DNA of 64,000 nucleotides, from contig NZ_NBWU01000008.1 in NCBI RefSeq assembly GCF_002514735.1, positions 124,001-188,000 of the forward strand, read 5' to 3'. This document shows, piece after piece, positions 45,925-56,153 of this stretch. Position 1 is the first letter of the stretch, and each line of letters starts with the position of its first letter. The position numbers and the translations under genes were made by a program. This DNA is from Sediminicola luteus. GTDB taxonomy: Bacteria; Bacteroidota; Bacteroidia; Flavobacteriales; Flavobacteriaceae. A model generated the notes under the pieces. It did not search any database and had not been told where the DNA came from. It was given only the letters and a program-made list of their open reading frames with translations.

Positions 45925-46783
45925 TGGAAAGGGAAATATATAATTTTGGGAATATCAGTTTTAAGCCTGCGGAAAACAGGACCATGGGTACCCTTAAGGG
46001 AAAATGGGCCATATTAAAGTTGAGGTTCGATTTAAAATCAAGACCAATGGGGCTTTTTAATAGCTTCCATCGTTGCGCAATTGACTTATCTGCAAAGCTG
46101 GCGTAAATATCTCTATGGTCATTTATGCAGTTACCAAGATATCCGGGCATCAATAAAACAGGCAGCTTGTTTTTGTATGCCCTCAATGTATAATCATAAT
46201 CTGCAACACCATGTATATATTGTTCGGAAAGGATGCCTATTTTGTCAACAACATTGTTGGATACGAACATAATATTGGCATTGCCCAGATGACAACTTTG
46301 ATACGAATCGTTGGGAATTAAGTGGGTATATTTAAAAAGAAAACGGTTTGTAATCGTAGCGCCCCCATAGGTCATTTTTTTTGTTTGTGGATTTTGGGTG
46401 GCCCCAATATAAATCCCACCTTGGCCAAATTTGGTTTTGGAATATTGGTGCGTCTGTAAAAAAGAATCGAATAGGGTTCCAAAAATATCGGTATCGTCGT
46501 TTAATAACAGATAAGCATCAAAGGGTTCGTTGGCCGCATATTTCCATGCCATACGCATTCCCCCGGCCCAAAACAAATCGCCATCTCCTTGTAAGATAGT
46601 CACGTACGGGAACTCCTTTTTTACCGCCTCCGATGTGCCATCGGACGAGCCATCGTCGGTTAGAAAGATTTTTAGGGCAATCTTTTCCTTAGTATTTTTT
46701 TGGGCCTCCTTTACCTTTGCAAGGGCCTTTAATGTCTTTGTCTTGCGGTTAAAGCAAGTTAATAATATGGCAAGTCTTACCAT
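45914..46783 (-). CDS. Glycosyltransferase family 2 protein
   Basis: A 289-residue GT-A enzyme of the rhamnosyltransferase-like GT2 group. Motifs are 'LAILLTCFNRKTKTLKAL' at the start, 'IFLTDDGSSDGT' near residue 40, 'GDLFWAGGMRMAW' near residue 67 and the DxD 'LLLNDDTDIF' near residue 91. 'GVADYDYTLRA' near residue 190 is typical of the GT2 enzymes that act on dTDP- or UDP-sugars, but the donor is not proven. It is the first gene after an 87-bp gap in the operon and overlaps the next gene by 11 bp. Confidence 0.93.
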   Translation of the reverse strand: MVRLAILLTCFNRKTKTLKALAKVKEAQKNTKEKIALKIFLTDDGSSDGTSEAVKKEFPYVTILQGDGDLFWAGGMRMAWKYAANEPFDAYLLLNDDTDIFGTLFDSFLQTHQYSKTKFGQGGIYIGATQNPQTKKMTYGGATITNRFLFKYTHLIPNDSYQSCHLGNANIMFVSNNVVDKIGILSEQYIHGVADYDYTLRAYKNKLPVLLMPGYLGNCINDHRDIYASFADKSIAQRWKLLKSPIGLDFKSNLNFNMAHFPLRVPMVLFSAGLKLIFPKLYISLSNAR

Positions 46784-46870
46784 TTTTTAACGTTGAGTAG
46801 ATAGATTTATTCTAGTAACGAAAGCGATTGGATATAAGTATGGGGAAAGAATATAAATTCAGAAAAAAAA

Positions 46871-47896
46871 TCAGTAACCAATTAAGAATTTGGAGTACTT
46901 GCCTCCGATTTTTTTAGTTAGTAGTATAACCACGAGGCAAATTAGTAATACGAAAAGGCAATATAGAATTGAGGTTGGAATCCAAAGAAATTCAGGGATT
47001 TTATGGGTTAGAATCCAGAAAAAAGGTATTTGTAACGCCCTTGCCAAGGGATAATGTAAAAAATAAATGGCAAAACTAGTGTTGGCCAAAAGATTCATGA
47101 ATGGCCTTTTAGTGTATTGTTTTTTCTCAAGAATTGGTAAGATTATACCAATTACACTGATCTTTTGTATATAAAAAAGTCCTTCAATGATATTTGAATT
47201 AGAAATTGGAATTATCCTCAATCCAATAAGTAGTAGTGTAATAGTGCTAAAGCCAAGGGAGATGTAAAATAAAGCCGATTTTTTTACCAGTAATCTTAGG
47301 GTTTTTTCCTTATTCATCGAAACATACATACCTAAAAGGTAAGCTGGTAAAAAATAGAGATATTGTCCTATTGAAATATCGGTTCCTGTTCTCGTACCAA
47401 ATAAGGGTAATAGTATAATTATTGGGAGCAGTTTTTTAAAGAATTCGTTGGGGATTTTTAGTAATATGGGTGTTATTAGGAATATTAAGCATACAAAAGG
47501 TATATACCAAAAATGTACAAATAGGTTTCCATTTATTAAATAGTTTAGTAGTACGCTCAAACCTGAATTTGGGAAGTAACTGTATGGATTCGGAAATAAT
47601 TTAAATATTAAAAAAAAGATACAAGTTAAAATAACGTAGGGAAATAATACTTTTTTAAACTTGGTAATAAAGTAAGGCCTAATCTTGAAAGTTTGTGATA
47701 AATGCTTGGTCAGAAAGCCTGAAATAAAAATAAAATAAATTGTACTTCCGTGAAAAATCGTTTCCACAATCGATGGAAACCAATTCGAAACTTCTATCGA
47801 AGCATAGGGAAGTCGCCACACATGTACTAGAAAAATGTTGAGTATGGCAAAAGCCCTAAAATAATGAAAGGACCAAAGGAATTTTTTAGGCTTCAA
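46871..47896 (-). CDS. Acyltransferase family 3 membrane protein
   Basis: A 341-residue integral membrane protein with about ten hydrophobic helices, of the OafA/WecH acyltransferase-3 family that O-acetylates surface sugars. The family motif is near the N-terminus in 'FHYFRAFAILNIFLVHVWR', with the catalytic-type His in the first helix. The start is TTG at 47896, overlapping the TGA of the polymerase gene (TTGA), so it is coupled to it. Followed by an 87-bp gap in which I see no clear promoter or terminator. Sugar target unknown. Confidence 0.88.
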   Translation of the reverse strand: MKPKKFLWSFHYFRAFAILNIFLVHVWRLPYASIEVSNWFPSIVETIFHGSTIYFIFISGFLTKHLSQTFKIRPYFITKFKKVLFPYVILTCIFFLIFKLFPNPYSYFPNSGLSVLLNYLINGNLFVHFWYIPFVCLIFLITPILLKIPNEFFKKLLPIIILLPLFGTRTGTDISIGQYLYFLPAYLLGMYVSMNKEKTLRLLVKKSALFYISLGFSTITLLLIGLRIIPISNSNIIEGLFYIQKISVIGIILPILEKKQYTKRPFMNLLANTSFAIYFLHYPLARALQIPFFWILTHKIPEFLWIPTSILYCLFVLLICLVVILLTKKIGGKYSKFLIGY

Positions 47897-49080
47897 ATTA
47901 CGGATTGATTAGGTGTAATTTTTCTTGAATTGGATTTACCAATATGACTATGGGAGAATCCAACAATAAAGCAAAACAAAGAAAATAGGATAAAATATCC
48001 TTCAAGAATGGGTTCTACAAAAAAAGAAAGAAAAAAACAGGATAAGTATAATAATAGTTGACCATCTAAAAGGGAGATTCTTTTGTTTAAACTAAAAAGG
48101 CGCATCATAACTTTTGAGCTACGTAAAGTAAATGCCAGTAATAATATTAAAGATATTACACCTCCAACCCTTGTAGCGTCAAACCAAAGATTATGGGCAA
48201 ACCCAAATTCCTTTAATTCCCAGCCTAAGGGTTCTTTGAACATATAGATAATGGATTTTTCCCATTTGTTCGTTCGCCCTCCGGCCGTTGCTACACCGTG
48301 GGTTTTACTGTCCATACGGTCTGCGTAAGCAGATAGAAGGTCGGTTTCGGTATCAAAACTGAAATAGCTTAAAAGCCCATTCAAAGCAATAAAAATTATA
48401 ACGAAAGTTACAAAATTCTGTCTCAGATTTTGTTTGCTTACCTTGAATATTAATGCAATAACAACAGAGAAAATAGAAAGTGCTAATTGTGTTCTACTTC
48501 CAAGTCTGAATACGCAAATTATGGAAACAAGATAAACGCCTGTTAATACTATATAAGTAAGCTTATATTTAATTATTTTATTGCCAATTATAAAAATTCC
48601 GGGTATGCACATGTTCAAGGCAAAGGCAGAAGCCATATTTGTAGCACTTAATAATTCACCGGTCCAAATATTGGGAACATCTCTTTTTACCGAAACAAAT
48701 CCATTTTCATTAATAAACTTTAAAATTGAAATAATCGCAGGTACCGAATAAACAAAACCTAAAAGAATAAGTATCCAAAAGCTTCCGATATTGTCTGTTC
48801 TTATTCGAAGCCACTTACCACTGAGATACAGGGCTCCAGGCACGATACTATAAATTAGAATAAATTGTGCGCCTAACCCTGGGTTAAATGAGTAGAACAA
48901 TGCATAAACTATTGAGAAAAGAAACAATATCAATAGTGTAGTGTCGAATAATTTAATAGCCTTACTGAAATAAAGCAATAGAAAAGCTAATACAGCATAG
49001 CCAAAAAGGAAGCCATACGTAAATGGATCAAGAACGTAGAAAGCCACTAAGAATAATAATAAGTAATCTTCTTTTTGCAT
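47893..49080 (-). CDS. O-antigen polymerase/ligase-like protein (Wzy-like)
   Basis: A 395-residue integral membrane protein with about eleven hydrophobic segments and a larger periplasmic loop near residues 240-290. It resembles O-antigen polymerases (Wzy) or WaaL-type ligases in topology and by 'FRLGSRTQLALSIFS' near residue 190 and 'GWELKEFGFAHNLWFDATRVGG' (residues 283-304, quoted for position). Sequence conservation in these families is very low, so polymerase versus ligase cannot be decided; its place between wzx and the glycosyltransferases favours polymerase. Confidence 0.8.
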   Translation of the reverse strand: MQKEDYLLLFLVAFYVLDPFTYGFLFGYAVLAFLLLYFSKAIKLFDTTLLILFLFSIVYALFYSFNPGLGAQFILIYSIVPGALYLSGKWLRIRTDNIGSFWILILLGFVYSVPAIISILKFINENGFVSVKRDVPNIWTGELLSATNMASAFALNMCIPGIFIIGNKIIKYKLTYIVLTGVYLVSIICVFRLGSRTQLALSIFSVVIALIFKVSKQNLRQNFVTFVIIFIALNGLLSYFSFDTETDLLSAYADRMDSKTHGVATAGGRTNKWEKSIIYMFKEPLGWELKEFGFAHNLWFDATRVGGVISLILLLAFTLRSSKVMMRLFSLNKRISLLDGQLLLYLSCFFLSFFVEPILEGYFILFSLFCFIVGFSHSHIGKSNSRKITPNQSVI

Positions 49081-49095
49081 ATTTTAAATGAGCAT

Positions 49096-50247
49096 TCAAC
49101 GGTTTTTTACTCGTGAGGCAATTAGTTTTAGAACGACTTTTAGACTACTTCTTAGAGAGATTAGTTTTATAGAATATATGATCCTTCTAAATTCTAAATG
49201 CCTTAAGTTGGTTATTCCTTTTTTAGGTAAGGCTTTTAACTGGGTGTCATATAAAAACAGTTCTTCCCCATCTATTTCTTCAATTATATTTGCTTCAATA
49301 GGTTTGAGGCATCTCCCATAACTGTTAATGATTCGATAGGGTAAGATTTTTGAGCTTAAAATAAAATCTTTGTTTGTATTGGTTTTATAGCCGTAAAGGT
49401 CAATTACAGGGTCAATATCTAGGGTAAAGTGTAGTCGACGGCTTTCAAAAAAAGCGTCATAAACGGCTTTTGATTCTTCTAAGGTTGAAAAGAAATAATC
49501 TGTCTTTTTTGAAAATAACAATTCAGTTTGGTAAGCCGTACTGTCTGAGCCAACATGGGTCCCTGGGTCATTGAAATTTGTCGATAAAGAGTGCTTAGGA
49601 TAAAGAAAATATTTGTCGGTTTCAATCATATAGGCAATAAAGAACTTTAACCATGATCTATTCGACCAGTTTGTCACATTTTCCGGAATTAAATGGTCTT
49701 TTTCTAGTATTTCTTTGTCATGATACCACGATATGAAGCTTTTCCATTGGTTATGGGTCCATGCCTGCCCCCAAGAAGAAGCAAATTGAAAATACCAGTT
49801 GTCAAACCCATCTTCAAGTGCCGAGAAATATTCACCTACATGTACATTGATTTTATGATTATAAAGTGAGACACCACTTATATTACTTTGGTTATTGGTG
49901 AATTCCAGCGCTTTTGTACTGTAGAAATAAAAATTAGGGGAGACATACAAATCATCTTCTAAAACTATGATACTTCCATATTTTTCCGACAAATTACCGC
50001 ATTTAATTATATGCTTCCGTAAACCAAGGTTTTTAGAATGAGTAATAACTTCTTTTTCTCCATAGGCCCACTTGTATTGATTGGCAAAGTCAATAACAAT
50101 TTGATTGGTATCTGAGTAGTCAATGCTAATAATCAAACTAATAGACTCACTGGGATAATGACCTCGATCTAATGATTTTAACAGCCGTTTCAATGAATTC
50201 GGTCTATTATAGGCTACGACTATTATTGCTGGGTGGTTAACTGCCAT
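49096..50247 (-). CDS. GT2/GNT-I-like glycosyltransferase
   Basis: A 383-residue protein with a GT-A N-terminus: '[21 protein letters not shown]', '[11 protein letters not shown]' near residue 90 and the DxD-type '[15 protein letters not shown]' near residue 112. The pattern, with a Tyr/Trp-rich acceptor region ('[13 protein letters not shown]' near 158), is like the bacterial relatives of GlcNAc-transferase I. A basic C-terminal tail may contact the membrane. It overlaps the CatB-like gene by 11 bp and is 15 bp before the polymerase gene. Donor unknown. Confidence 0.85.
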   Translation of the reverse strand: MAVNHPAIIVVAYNRPNSLKRLLKSLDRGHYPSESISLIISIDYSDTNQIVIDFANQYKWAYGEKEVITHSKNLGLRKHIIKCGNLSEKYGSIIVLEDDLYVSPNFYFYSTKALEFTNNQSNISGVSLYNHKINVHVGEYFSALEDGFDNWYFQFASSWGQAWTHNQWKSFISWYHDKEILEKDHLIPENVTNWSNRSWLKFFIAYMIETDKYFLYPKHSLSTNFNDPGTHVGSDSTAYQTELLFSKKTDYFFSTLEESKAVYDAFFESRRLHFTLDIDPVIDLYGYKTNTNKDFILSSKILPYRIINSYGRCLKPIEANIIEEIDGEELFLYDTQLKALPKKGITNLRHLEFRRIIYSIKLISLRSSLKVVLKLIASRVKNR

Positions 50248-50935
50248 GATCTATATAGTTGGAAAGTTCTTCAATGTCGTGGAATAAATGCGATTTTGAT
50301 TTTATCCATTCATAATCTTTTTCCCACCAGGCCAAAGCTTTTAAAAATTCAATATGTTCTTGTTTAAATCTTTTTTTGATTTCCTTGGCAGGAATACCTC
50401 CAACAATAGTATAAGGTTCTATATCTCTATTAACCAATGATCCCGACGCAATAATGGCCCCATCACCGATTTTAACACCATCTAAAATAGTTACTCTTGC
50501 ACCAATCCAGACGTCATTACCGATTTCTATAGTATAAGGTTTGCCTTTTTCCAAGGGGATTGCGAATTCGTCAAACAGTTGTTCTTCAACAAAAGTAAAA
50601 CCGCTTTGTTGGCGTGTAGAGAAAAATGCTGGATGCGTACTTACAAATGTGTGGGTAGGGTGGTTACCAAAAACGCATTTTACATCTGGTCCTATGGATG
50701 TATATTTGCCTATTTTACATTTTTTTAAATTACTGGATTCACCAATATAAGAGGCAAATCCCAATTCTGAGCTCATTAAACACGAGTTAGTCGATAGATA
50801 ATTATGCCCCTCTAAAATGGTGTCTTTTGAAAAATAACTATTAGGCCCAAACCGTATGTTTTTCTTACTCGAAAGCCTCGATTTTATAAGAAACAACACA
50901 AATTTGGAAGCGATATTTTTTAAGTGATCAATCAA
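50237..50935 (-). CDS. CatB-type hexapeptide-repeat O-acetyltransferase
   Basis: A 232-residue left-handed beta-helix acyltransferase of the xenobiotic/CatB class, probably O- or N-acetylating a sugar. Hexapeptide repeats run from about residue 30 to 190, with the catalytic-type His near '[16 protein letters not shown]' (residue 89) and '[23 protein letters not shown]' (quoted in part, near residue 139). The start is TTG at 50935, overlapping the upstream acyltransferase gene by 8 bp. Acetyl-CoA is the usual donor. Confidence 0.9.
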   Translation of the reverse strand: MIDHLKNIASKFVLFLIKSRLSSKKNIRFGPNSYFSKDTILEGHNYLSTNSCLMSSELGFASYIGESSNLKKCKIGKYTSIGPDVKCVFGNHPTHTFVSTHPAFFSTRQQSGFTFVEEQLFDEFAIPLEKGKPYTIEIGNDVWIGARVTILDGVKIGDGAIIASGSLVNRDIEPYTIVGGIPAKEIKKRFKQEHIEFLKALAWWEKDYEWIKSKSHLFHDIEELSNYIDHGS

Positions 50936-51515
50936 TTTTCTTTATTAATTTAGCTGGATTCCCTGCCCAAATTTCATTTTCATTTACGTTTTTGGTTACA
51001 ACCGAGCCCGCACCAATAATTGAATTGTTACCAATGGAAACTCCCTTTAGAATTATAGAATGAGCGCCAATAAAGACATGATTGCCAATTTTTACCGGTT
51101 TTTGTTTAGGTTGATCAGTTTCAGGATTAGCTCTATCTGTAGCGTTCAAATGATGGAAATCGGTATCATAAATTTTGACACTACCCCCAATTTTCACATA
51201 TTCTCCTATATTAACGCTAGAATGACATACAATGGTACAATTAGATAATCCAGAGTTTGAACCAATGTTAAGTTTACCATTAGTGCCAAGGTCAATAATT
51301 AGCTTGTTGTCACCTCCAATAGGATTAGATCTTCTAGAAGAATTTAATTTTACAGAATGGCCAAATCTTATGGAGCCTCTTCCAGTAATTAATACAACAC
51401 CCTGAATTTGCGGGAAATTTGAATATGTTATACTCTTTCTATAGAAAGTGATACGATTTATGATTAACTCATAAAGTTCTTTAGGTAAAAATAAGATTTT
51501 AAAAAGCCTTTTCAT
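50928..51515 (-). CDS. Hexapeptide-repeat acyltransferase (WbbJ-like)
   Basis: A 195-residue left-handed beta-helix acetyltransferase. I start it at the ATG at 51515 ('[14 protein letters not shown]'); a TTG at 51533 would overlap the upstream gene by 7 bp and adds six unlikely residues. Repeats occupy about residues 40-185, with '[17 protein letters not shown]' near residue 118 holding the likely catalytic His, and '[16 protein letters not shown]' after it. It is the second of two adjacent hexapeptide acyltransferases. Confidence 0.9.
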   Translation of the reverse strand: MKRLFKILFLPKELYELIINRITFYRKSITYSNFPQIQGVVLITGRGSIRFGHSVKLNSSRRSNPIGGDNKLIIDLGTNGKLNIGSNSGLSNCTIVCHSSVNIGEYVKIGGSVKIYDTDFHHLNATDRANPETDQPKQKPVKIGNHVFIGAHSIILKGVSIGNNSIIGAGSVVTKNVNENEIWAGNPAKLIKKID

Positions 51516-51526
51516 AAAAAAATGGG

Positions 51527-52465
51527 TTACCAATAACAGGCGTCTTCAACTACACTTTTGTTCTTCGGGGATTCGTTTTTTGATGGTCTTACCCAGAAAT
51601 TATTATATAACTTGGAAATAAAGGGATGTGAATCCCATCTACTTCCTTTGATTCCGAACAATATTTGAGTTGCACCTCCCAAATGGACGGCTTGTTTACC
51701 ACTTCTCTTCGCGTGTGCACCTAAAGATAAACCATATGCTCCACAACCGATTATCGCAATATCATAATCTATATGATCCATCTGGCATTTCATGTGTTCC
51801 AGGGCATCAAACCAATTGTTGAACTCTACTTTTTCACCAGCAATAGATTGGACTGATTTTATAATGGAAAGTTCAAAATTAGGAAGAACGTCTTTTTCCG
51901 GGAATAATTTTTCGTGCCGTTTGTATTGCTCTTTTATAGTCTCTGCAAAAGGATGTATTACAAGAACTTTTTTATTTTCAAGGCTTTTAGACCAAGGGAT
52001 TTGGTGATAGTATGGTTCTAAGTCAGCTAATGGGACTCTTACTTTATCATGTATTTCATGTGAAAGTAAATGCTCTTCCTTGAGCCATACGCCAAGAACA
52101 TCTACCTCTTTAATGTCGCGAAGGGTAAGTTCTGAAAACCTATCTATTATAGTTCTTTCTGCGGGAAATATACCTGACCATTGATTGGCTTGGTATATAA
52201 CGCTGGAATCGATTTTTAGAGTATCGGTTTTTCCAAGGAGATATGCGGCGTACTTATTAAATCCCTTGGATTCATTTAAATAACCCGATAAACATTTAAA
52301 TTCAGTTGCACCTATCCTTGCGACTAAAAATGGTTCCTTTTTCTCAATTAATGAACTGATGTGGTTTGAAACACATTGACCACTATGAGTAAGTTTTGTG
52401 TCAGGCTGAACCGACATCCCAATGAACTCAATGGCTTTTCTGGTAAATTTCAAGAGTTGATTCAA
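51527..52465 (-). CDS. Possible GT-D fold glycosyltransferase
   Basis: A 312-residue cytosolic protein. '[14 protein letters not shown]' near residue 46 recalls the RxGxxE segment of DUF1792/GT-D enzymes, which bind the nucleotide sugar without the classical DxD. The C-terminal half has a Rossmann-like '[17 protein letters not shown]', '[22 protein letters not shown]' (quoted in parts near residue 235) and '[16 protein letters not shown]'. This C-terminal pattern is common in unnamed proteins of polysaccharide clusters. Start is TTG at 52465; a later ATG at residue 17 is possible. The family call is tentative. Confidence 0.65.
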   Translation of the reverse strand: MNQLLKFTRKAIEFIGMSVQPDTKLTHSGQCVSNHISSLIEKKEPFLVARIGATEFKCLSGYLNESKGFNKYAAYLLGKTDTLKIDSSVIYQANQWSGIFPAERTIIDRFSELTLRDIKEVDVLGVWLKEEHLLSHEIHDKVRVPLADLEPYYHQIPWSKSLENKKVLVIHPFAETIKEQYKRHEKLFPEKDVLPNFELSIIKSVQSIAGEKVEFNNWFDALEHMKCQMDHIDYDIAIIGCGAYGLSLGAHAKRSGKQAVHLGGATQILFGIKGSRWDSHPFISKLYNNFWVRPSKNESPKNKSVVEDACYW

Positions 52466-52468
52466 AAC

Positions 52469-53890
52469 CTATGATTGTTTTCGATTAATGATTTTCTTTA
52501 GTTTGAATATTTCTTCCTTCTTGTAAAGGTACATTAGAAGAACATGTATTGCTATGCCAATAATTGGAACGATTAACAAATTAATTAGGTCACTTGTAAT
52601 CAGTTTGATTGTAAAATATAGCATTAAAAACTCTATTGCACCCATAAGGATATAGGGTAGCATTATTTTAAGATGCCTAATAAAACCCAAATTCAAAAGT
52701 TTATTTGGGTAATATGTACCTATTGCGAAATTAATTATAACCGAAATCGTTTCGGCTATAGCTAAATAAACAATTCCATGTTTTAATGCAACCAATATAA
52801 ATATAACGCGAACAATCATTTTTATGTATTGTTGCTTTAAAACTAGGTTTGCTTTTCCCATAGCATATAAAGAGTTAATACCTACGGCGGAAAAATTGGT
52901 GAAAAACCTAGATATGCAGAAAATTTGTAAAATTGGGATAGCTTTACTCCATTTTTCGGTTAATAGGAAATGAATTATGGGTTCAGCTAAGGCGATAAGT
53001 ACAACGGTTATAGGTACAGTTATAATGCTTAAGTACTTTAAGACCAGTTCTATTTCATTTTTAAGAGCTTGAGGTTCTTTTACCCTGGCAAGGTTAGGGA
53101 GCAAAACAGAATCTAAGACCGTACCTAAAGTTCCAATGGCCGTGTCAGGGAATTGAATCCCTCTATTATAGTATCCAAGTTCACTCGCACTAAAACTCTT
53201 AGCAATAAATAACCAAGAAAACTTACTTATAATTTGGTTTAATAAAGAAGAAAGGGTGATTGAGTACCCAAAACTAAATAATCTTTTAAAAGAATCCTTG
53301 TCAAAAATTAATTGGGGCTTCCATGTATTTGCAAGCGCAAACAAAACAAGGCATATAAAGGATTTAGAAATATACTGGATCACCAATGACCAAACACCAT
53401 AACCATTTAAGGCGGCAACGATTGCAATCATACCGCTAATAACAATTGAAACAAAATTGATAATGGCAATTTTTTTAAAGTTCAGTTCAATTGACAAGAT
53501 GGTATTCGGAATAGTAAACAAGGCATTGAGTACCAGAGTTAAGGCTAAAACCCTAAGAAGTGATGTCAATATATGTTGCTCGTAATAATTGGCAATTAGT
53601 GGAGCAGATACAAATAAAAGAGCATAAAAACCAATGGCAACGATTAGGTTGAAACTGAAGGCAGTTCCAATTTCCTTTGGGTTCTTATCATTTCGCTGAA
53701 TTAAGGCCTTGCTAAATCCACTGTCTATGAAAATTTGAGCAACTGAGGTAAAAACAACTAGTAGGCCAATTAGACCATAATCATTTGGATCTAATATCCT
53801 TGCAAGTAAAATGCCTAGAATAAACCTAACGATTTGACTTCCAAATTTCTCAATTGAGTTCCAAACATAGCTTAATAGTTTTATAGACAT
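52469..53890 (-). CDS. wzx: Polysaccharide flippase (Wzx / MVF-like)
   Basis: A 473-residue membrane protein with about 12-14 helices, of the oligosaccharide flippase family that moves lipid-linked repeat units across the inner membrane. 'FGSQIVRFILGILLARILDPNDYGLIG' (residues 16-42, the PST-type start) is diagnostic: the 'LAR.L.P.DYG' motif typifies bacterial PST flippases. 'SASELGYYNRGIQFPD' near residue 232 is also typical. Start ATG at 53890, with a 59-bp gap to fcl upstream. It makes the locus Wzx/Wzy-dependent. Confidence 0.92.
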   Translation of the reverse strand: MSIKLLSYVWNSIEKFGSQIVRFILGILLARILDPNDYGLIGLLVVFTSVAQIFIDSGFSKALIQRNDKNPKEIGTAFSFNLIVAIGFYALLFVSAPLIANYYEQHILTSLLRVLALTLVLNALFTIPNTILSIELNFKKIAIINFVSIVISGMIAIVAALNGYGVWSLVIQYISKSFICLVLFALANTWKPQLIFDKDSFKRLFSFGYSITLSSLLNQIISKFSWLFIAKSFSASELGYYNRGIQFPDTAIGTLGTVLDSVLLPNLARVKEPQALKNEIELVLKYLSIITVPITVVLIALAEPIIHFLLTEKWSKAIPILQIFCISRFFTNFSAVGINSLYAMGKANLVLKQQYIKMIVRVIFILVALKHGIVYLAIAETISVIINFAIGTYYPNKLLNLGFIRHLKIMLPYILMGAIEFLMLYFTIKLITSDLINLLIVPIIGIAIHVLLMYLYKKEEIFKLKKIINRKQS

Positions 53891-53949
53891 CGGAAGAAAT
53901 AATCTGTAGATAAAATACTATTTGATTTTTATATTTGGATTAGTCCAAA

Positions 53950-55041
53950 TTAGACATGACTTTTGTACCAATTGTATAGGAGTAATATCCCATCGCTCAA
54001 ATTCACCTTATGTTTCCAACCTAGGTCGTTTAGTTTTGTAACATCGGTCAATTTTTTGAGCGTACCATCAGGTTTATTCGAGTTGAATGAAAAATTGCCT
54101 TTAAAGTTTAATAGTTTTTTAATTAATAAGGCTAAATCTTTTATACTGATGTCTACACCGGTACCAATATTGATATGTGTATTTCTTATTTCAAGATCGT
54201 TTGATGAATAGGTGTCGGAGAAATTGCGATGTTCCATAAGATGAACACAAGCATCGGCCATATCTTCAGACCATAGAAATTCTCGCATGGGTTTACCACT
54301 ACCCCAAATTTCTACCGTTACCTCACTTTGGTTAGAAAGTGTTATGCCATACCTATTAAGAATATCTAATTTTTCTTTTTTGGAATTCTTTCCTGAGACA
54401 CCTTCAATTGGTAAACGGTTTAAATCTTCATCTATAATCGACCAATTGTTGTTTTCCAAAGCTATGCCCAGGTGGGTTTTTCTAATTAGGGCTGGTAAAA
54501 CATGGGACTTCTCCAAATCAAAGTTGTCATTGGGTCCATACAAGTTTGTGGGCATAACGGATACAAAATTGGTTCCATGCTGTAAGTTATAACTCTCACA
54601 GGTTTTTATTCCTGCAATTTTGGCTATGGCATAAGGCTCATTGGTGTACTCCAAAACATCAGTTAATAAATATTCTTCCTTCATGGGTTGCGGACAATTT
54701 TTGGGATAAATACATGTGCTCCCTAAAAAGAGAAGTTTTTTTATTCCATGGAGGTAACTTTGATGGATTACATTGTTTTGAATCATCAGGTTATCGTAAA
54801 TAAAGGAGGCCCTATAGGTGTTATTGGCAACAATACCCCCAACTTTTGCAGCAGCCAAAAAGACATATTCTGGTTTTTCTTTGTCAAAAAAATCTTTAAC
54901 AGCCATAGTGTCGGTAAGGTCCAACTCCGAGTGGGTTCTTCCAATAATGTTGTGATATCCTTTTTTATTAAGGTTTTTTACGAGGGCACTTCCAACTAGA
55001 CCTCTGTGACCGGCAACGTAAATTTTAGAATTTAATTTCAT
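53950..55041 (-). CDS. fcl: GDP-L-fucose synthase
   Basis: A 363-residue bifunctional epimerase-reductase that makes GDP-L-fucose from GDP-4-keto-6-deoxymannose. 'IYVAGHRGLVGSALVKNL' is the NADP-binding start, 'FLGSTCIYPKNCPQPMKEEYLL' (quoted in part, near residue 105) is diagnostic, and the catalytic YxxxK is in 'EPYAIAK' near residue 136. A roughly 40-residue insertion (about 190-225) relative to E. coli Fcl is common in Bacteroidota as I recall. Its ATG overlaps the TGA of the upstream acyltransferase gene (ATGA). Confidence 0.96.
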   Translation of the reverse strand: MKLNSKIYVAGHRGLVGSALVKNLNKKGYHNIIGRTHSELDLTDTMAVKDFFDKEKPEYVFLAAAKVGGIVANNTYRASFIYDNLMIQNNVIHQSYLHGIKKLLFLGSTCIYPKNCPQPMKEEYLLTDVLEYTNEPYAIAKIAGIKTCESYNLQHGTNFVSVMPTNLYGPNDNFDLEKSHVLPALIRKTHLGIALENNNWSIIDEDLNRLPIEGVSGKNSKKEKLDILNRYGITLSNQSEVTVEIWGSGKPMREFLWSEDMADACVHLMEHRNFSDTYSSNDLEIRNTHINIGTGVDISIKDLALLIKKLLNFKGNFSFNSNKPDGTLKKLTDVTKLNDLGWKHKVNLSDGILLLYNWYKSHV

Positions 55042-56123
55042 TTTGTTATGACTGATAATTTTTTGGAATTTTGGAAATAACTTTTAAGTTTTAAAAACCG
55101 AACTTCAAATAGGTAATAACTTAACGTAGCAAAAAATACAAGTAGAAAAATAGACAGAATAAATTCAAAGAATAGATTAACTCTGTTTCTTGCTAAATAG
55201 GCCGCAATATCAAGGGCAAAGAATTGATAGACATACAACCCGTAACTAATCCTTCCCATGAATATCAAGGGTTTTGAGGCGAATAAACCATTTAAATAAG
55301 ATCTCGGACGTAATGTAATTATAAATAGAATTAGGTGAAAATAGCCAAAACCAAAAAGGCTGTATTTTACTATTGGGTAAATTGATAATCCTAAAGATTG
55401 ATTCAACTTACCTAGAGCCAATGTCAAAGTTAGAATAAACAAAGAAAGAATACCATGCCTAGTATTGTGGTTATATTTTATTTTTCCCTGAATTTCCATA
55501 ATGGAAATAAATGCCCCTATGGTGAGTCCATCTATCCTTGTTAAAGTAAAGTAATATGGGTCATATCCCTTGATTAAAAAATAACACCTCAAAATTAGTG
55601 CTAGAGCGATTGAGAAAACAATCACTTTTTTAAGTATGTTTTTGTTAAAAAAATAGATTAATAGAGGCCAAAAAAGATAAAAATGTTCTTCAATTGCCAA
55701 TGACCAGAAATGGCCTGGGCCAACAAAATCGATCGAAAAAGTTTGCAATATATTCTGCAAATACAAGTAGAAGTATACTTGATGCTCAATAGAGGGAATT
55801 TCCGTTGAAGTAATAATAGGCTTAACGAAATAATACAAAAAAAGGAAAAAATAATAAAGCGGAAAAATTCTTAATGTACGTCTGCCATAAAAATTACGAA
55901 AGTAATTGGCTTTATCTTTATTAGCCAGTAGTATTCTGGTTATTAGAAAGCCCGAAAGCACAAAAAATAGGTCAACGCCTGAACGTCCGAAAACGGATAG
56001 ACTTTTTATAGAAGACATTAAGGTTGTTTCAAATTCCAAATTCTGGAAAAAATGGAACAAAACAACCATTAATGCCGCTATAGCTCTTAGGCCATCGAGA
56101 TTTTTATAATATTGTATGCCCAA
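55038..56123 (-). CDS. OafA-like acyltransferase family 3 protein
   Basis: A 361-residue membrane acyltransferase with about ten helices. The family signature 'LDGLRAIAALMVVLFHFF' (residues 9-26) and 'SGVDLFFVLSGFLITRIL' near residue 48 are clear. 'FYGRRTLRIFPLYYFFLF' and 'FWSLAIEEHFYLFWPLL' (near 143) complete it. The likely role is O-acetylation of the polysaccharide or its lipid-linked repeat. The start is a TTG at 56123. Unusually it sits between gmd and fcl, two genes that are normally adjacent. Confidence 0.93.
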   Translation of the reverse strand: MGIQYYKNLDGLRAIAALMVVLFHFFQNLEFETTLMSSIKSLSVFGRSGVDLFFVLSGFLITRILLANKDKANYFRNFYGRRTLRIFPLYYFFLFLYYFVKPIITSTEIPSIEHQVYFYLYLQNILQTFSIDFVGPGHFWSLAIEEHFYLFWPLLIYFFNKNILKKVIVFSIALALILRCYFLIKGYDPYYFTLTRIDGLTIGAFISIMEIQGKIKYNHNTRHGILSLFILTLTLALGKLNQSLGLSIYPIVKYSLFGFGYFHLILFIITLRPRSYLNGLFASKPLIFMGRISYGLYVYQFFALDIAAYLARNRVNLFFEFILSIFLLVFFATLSYYLFEVRFLKLKSYFQNSKKLSVITK

Positions 56124-56153
56124 TTTTTTGTACTATCTTAAATGTCGTGGAGT

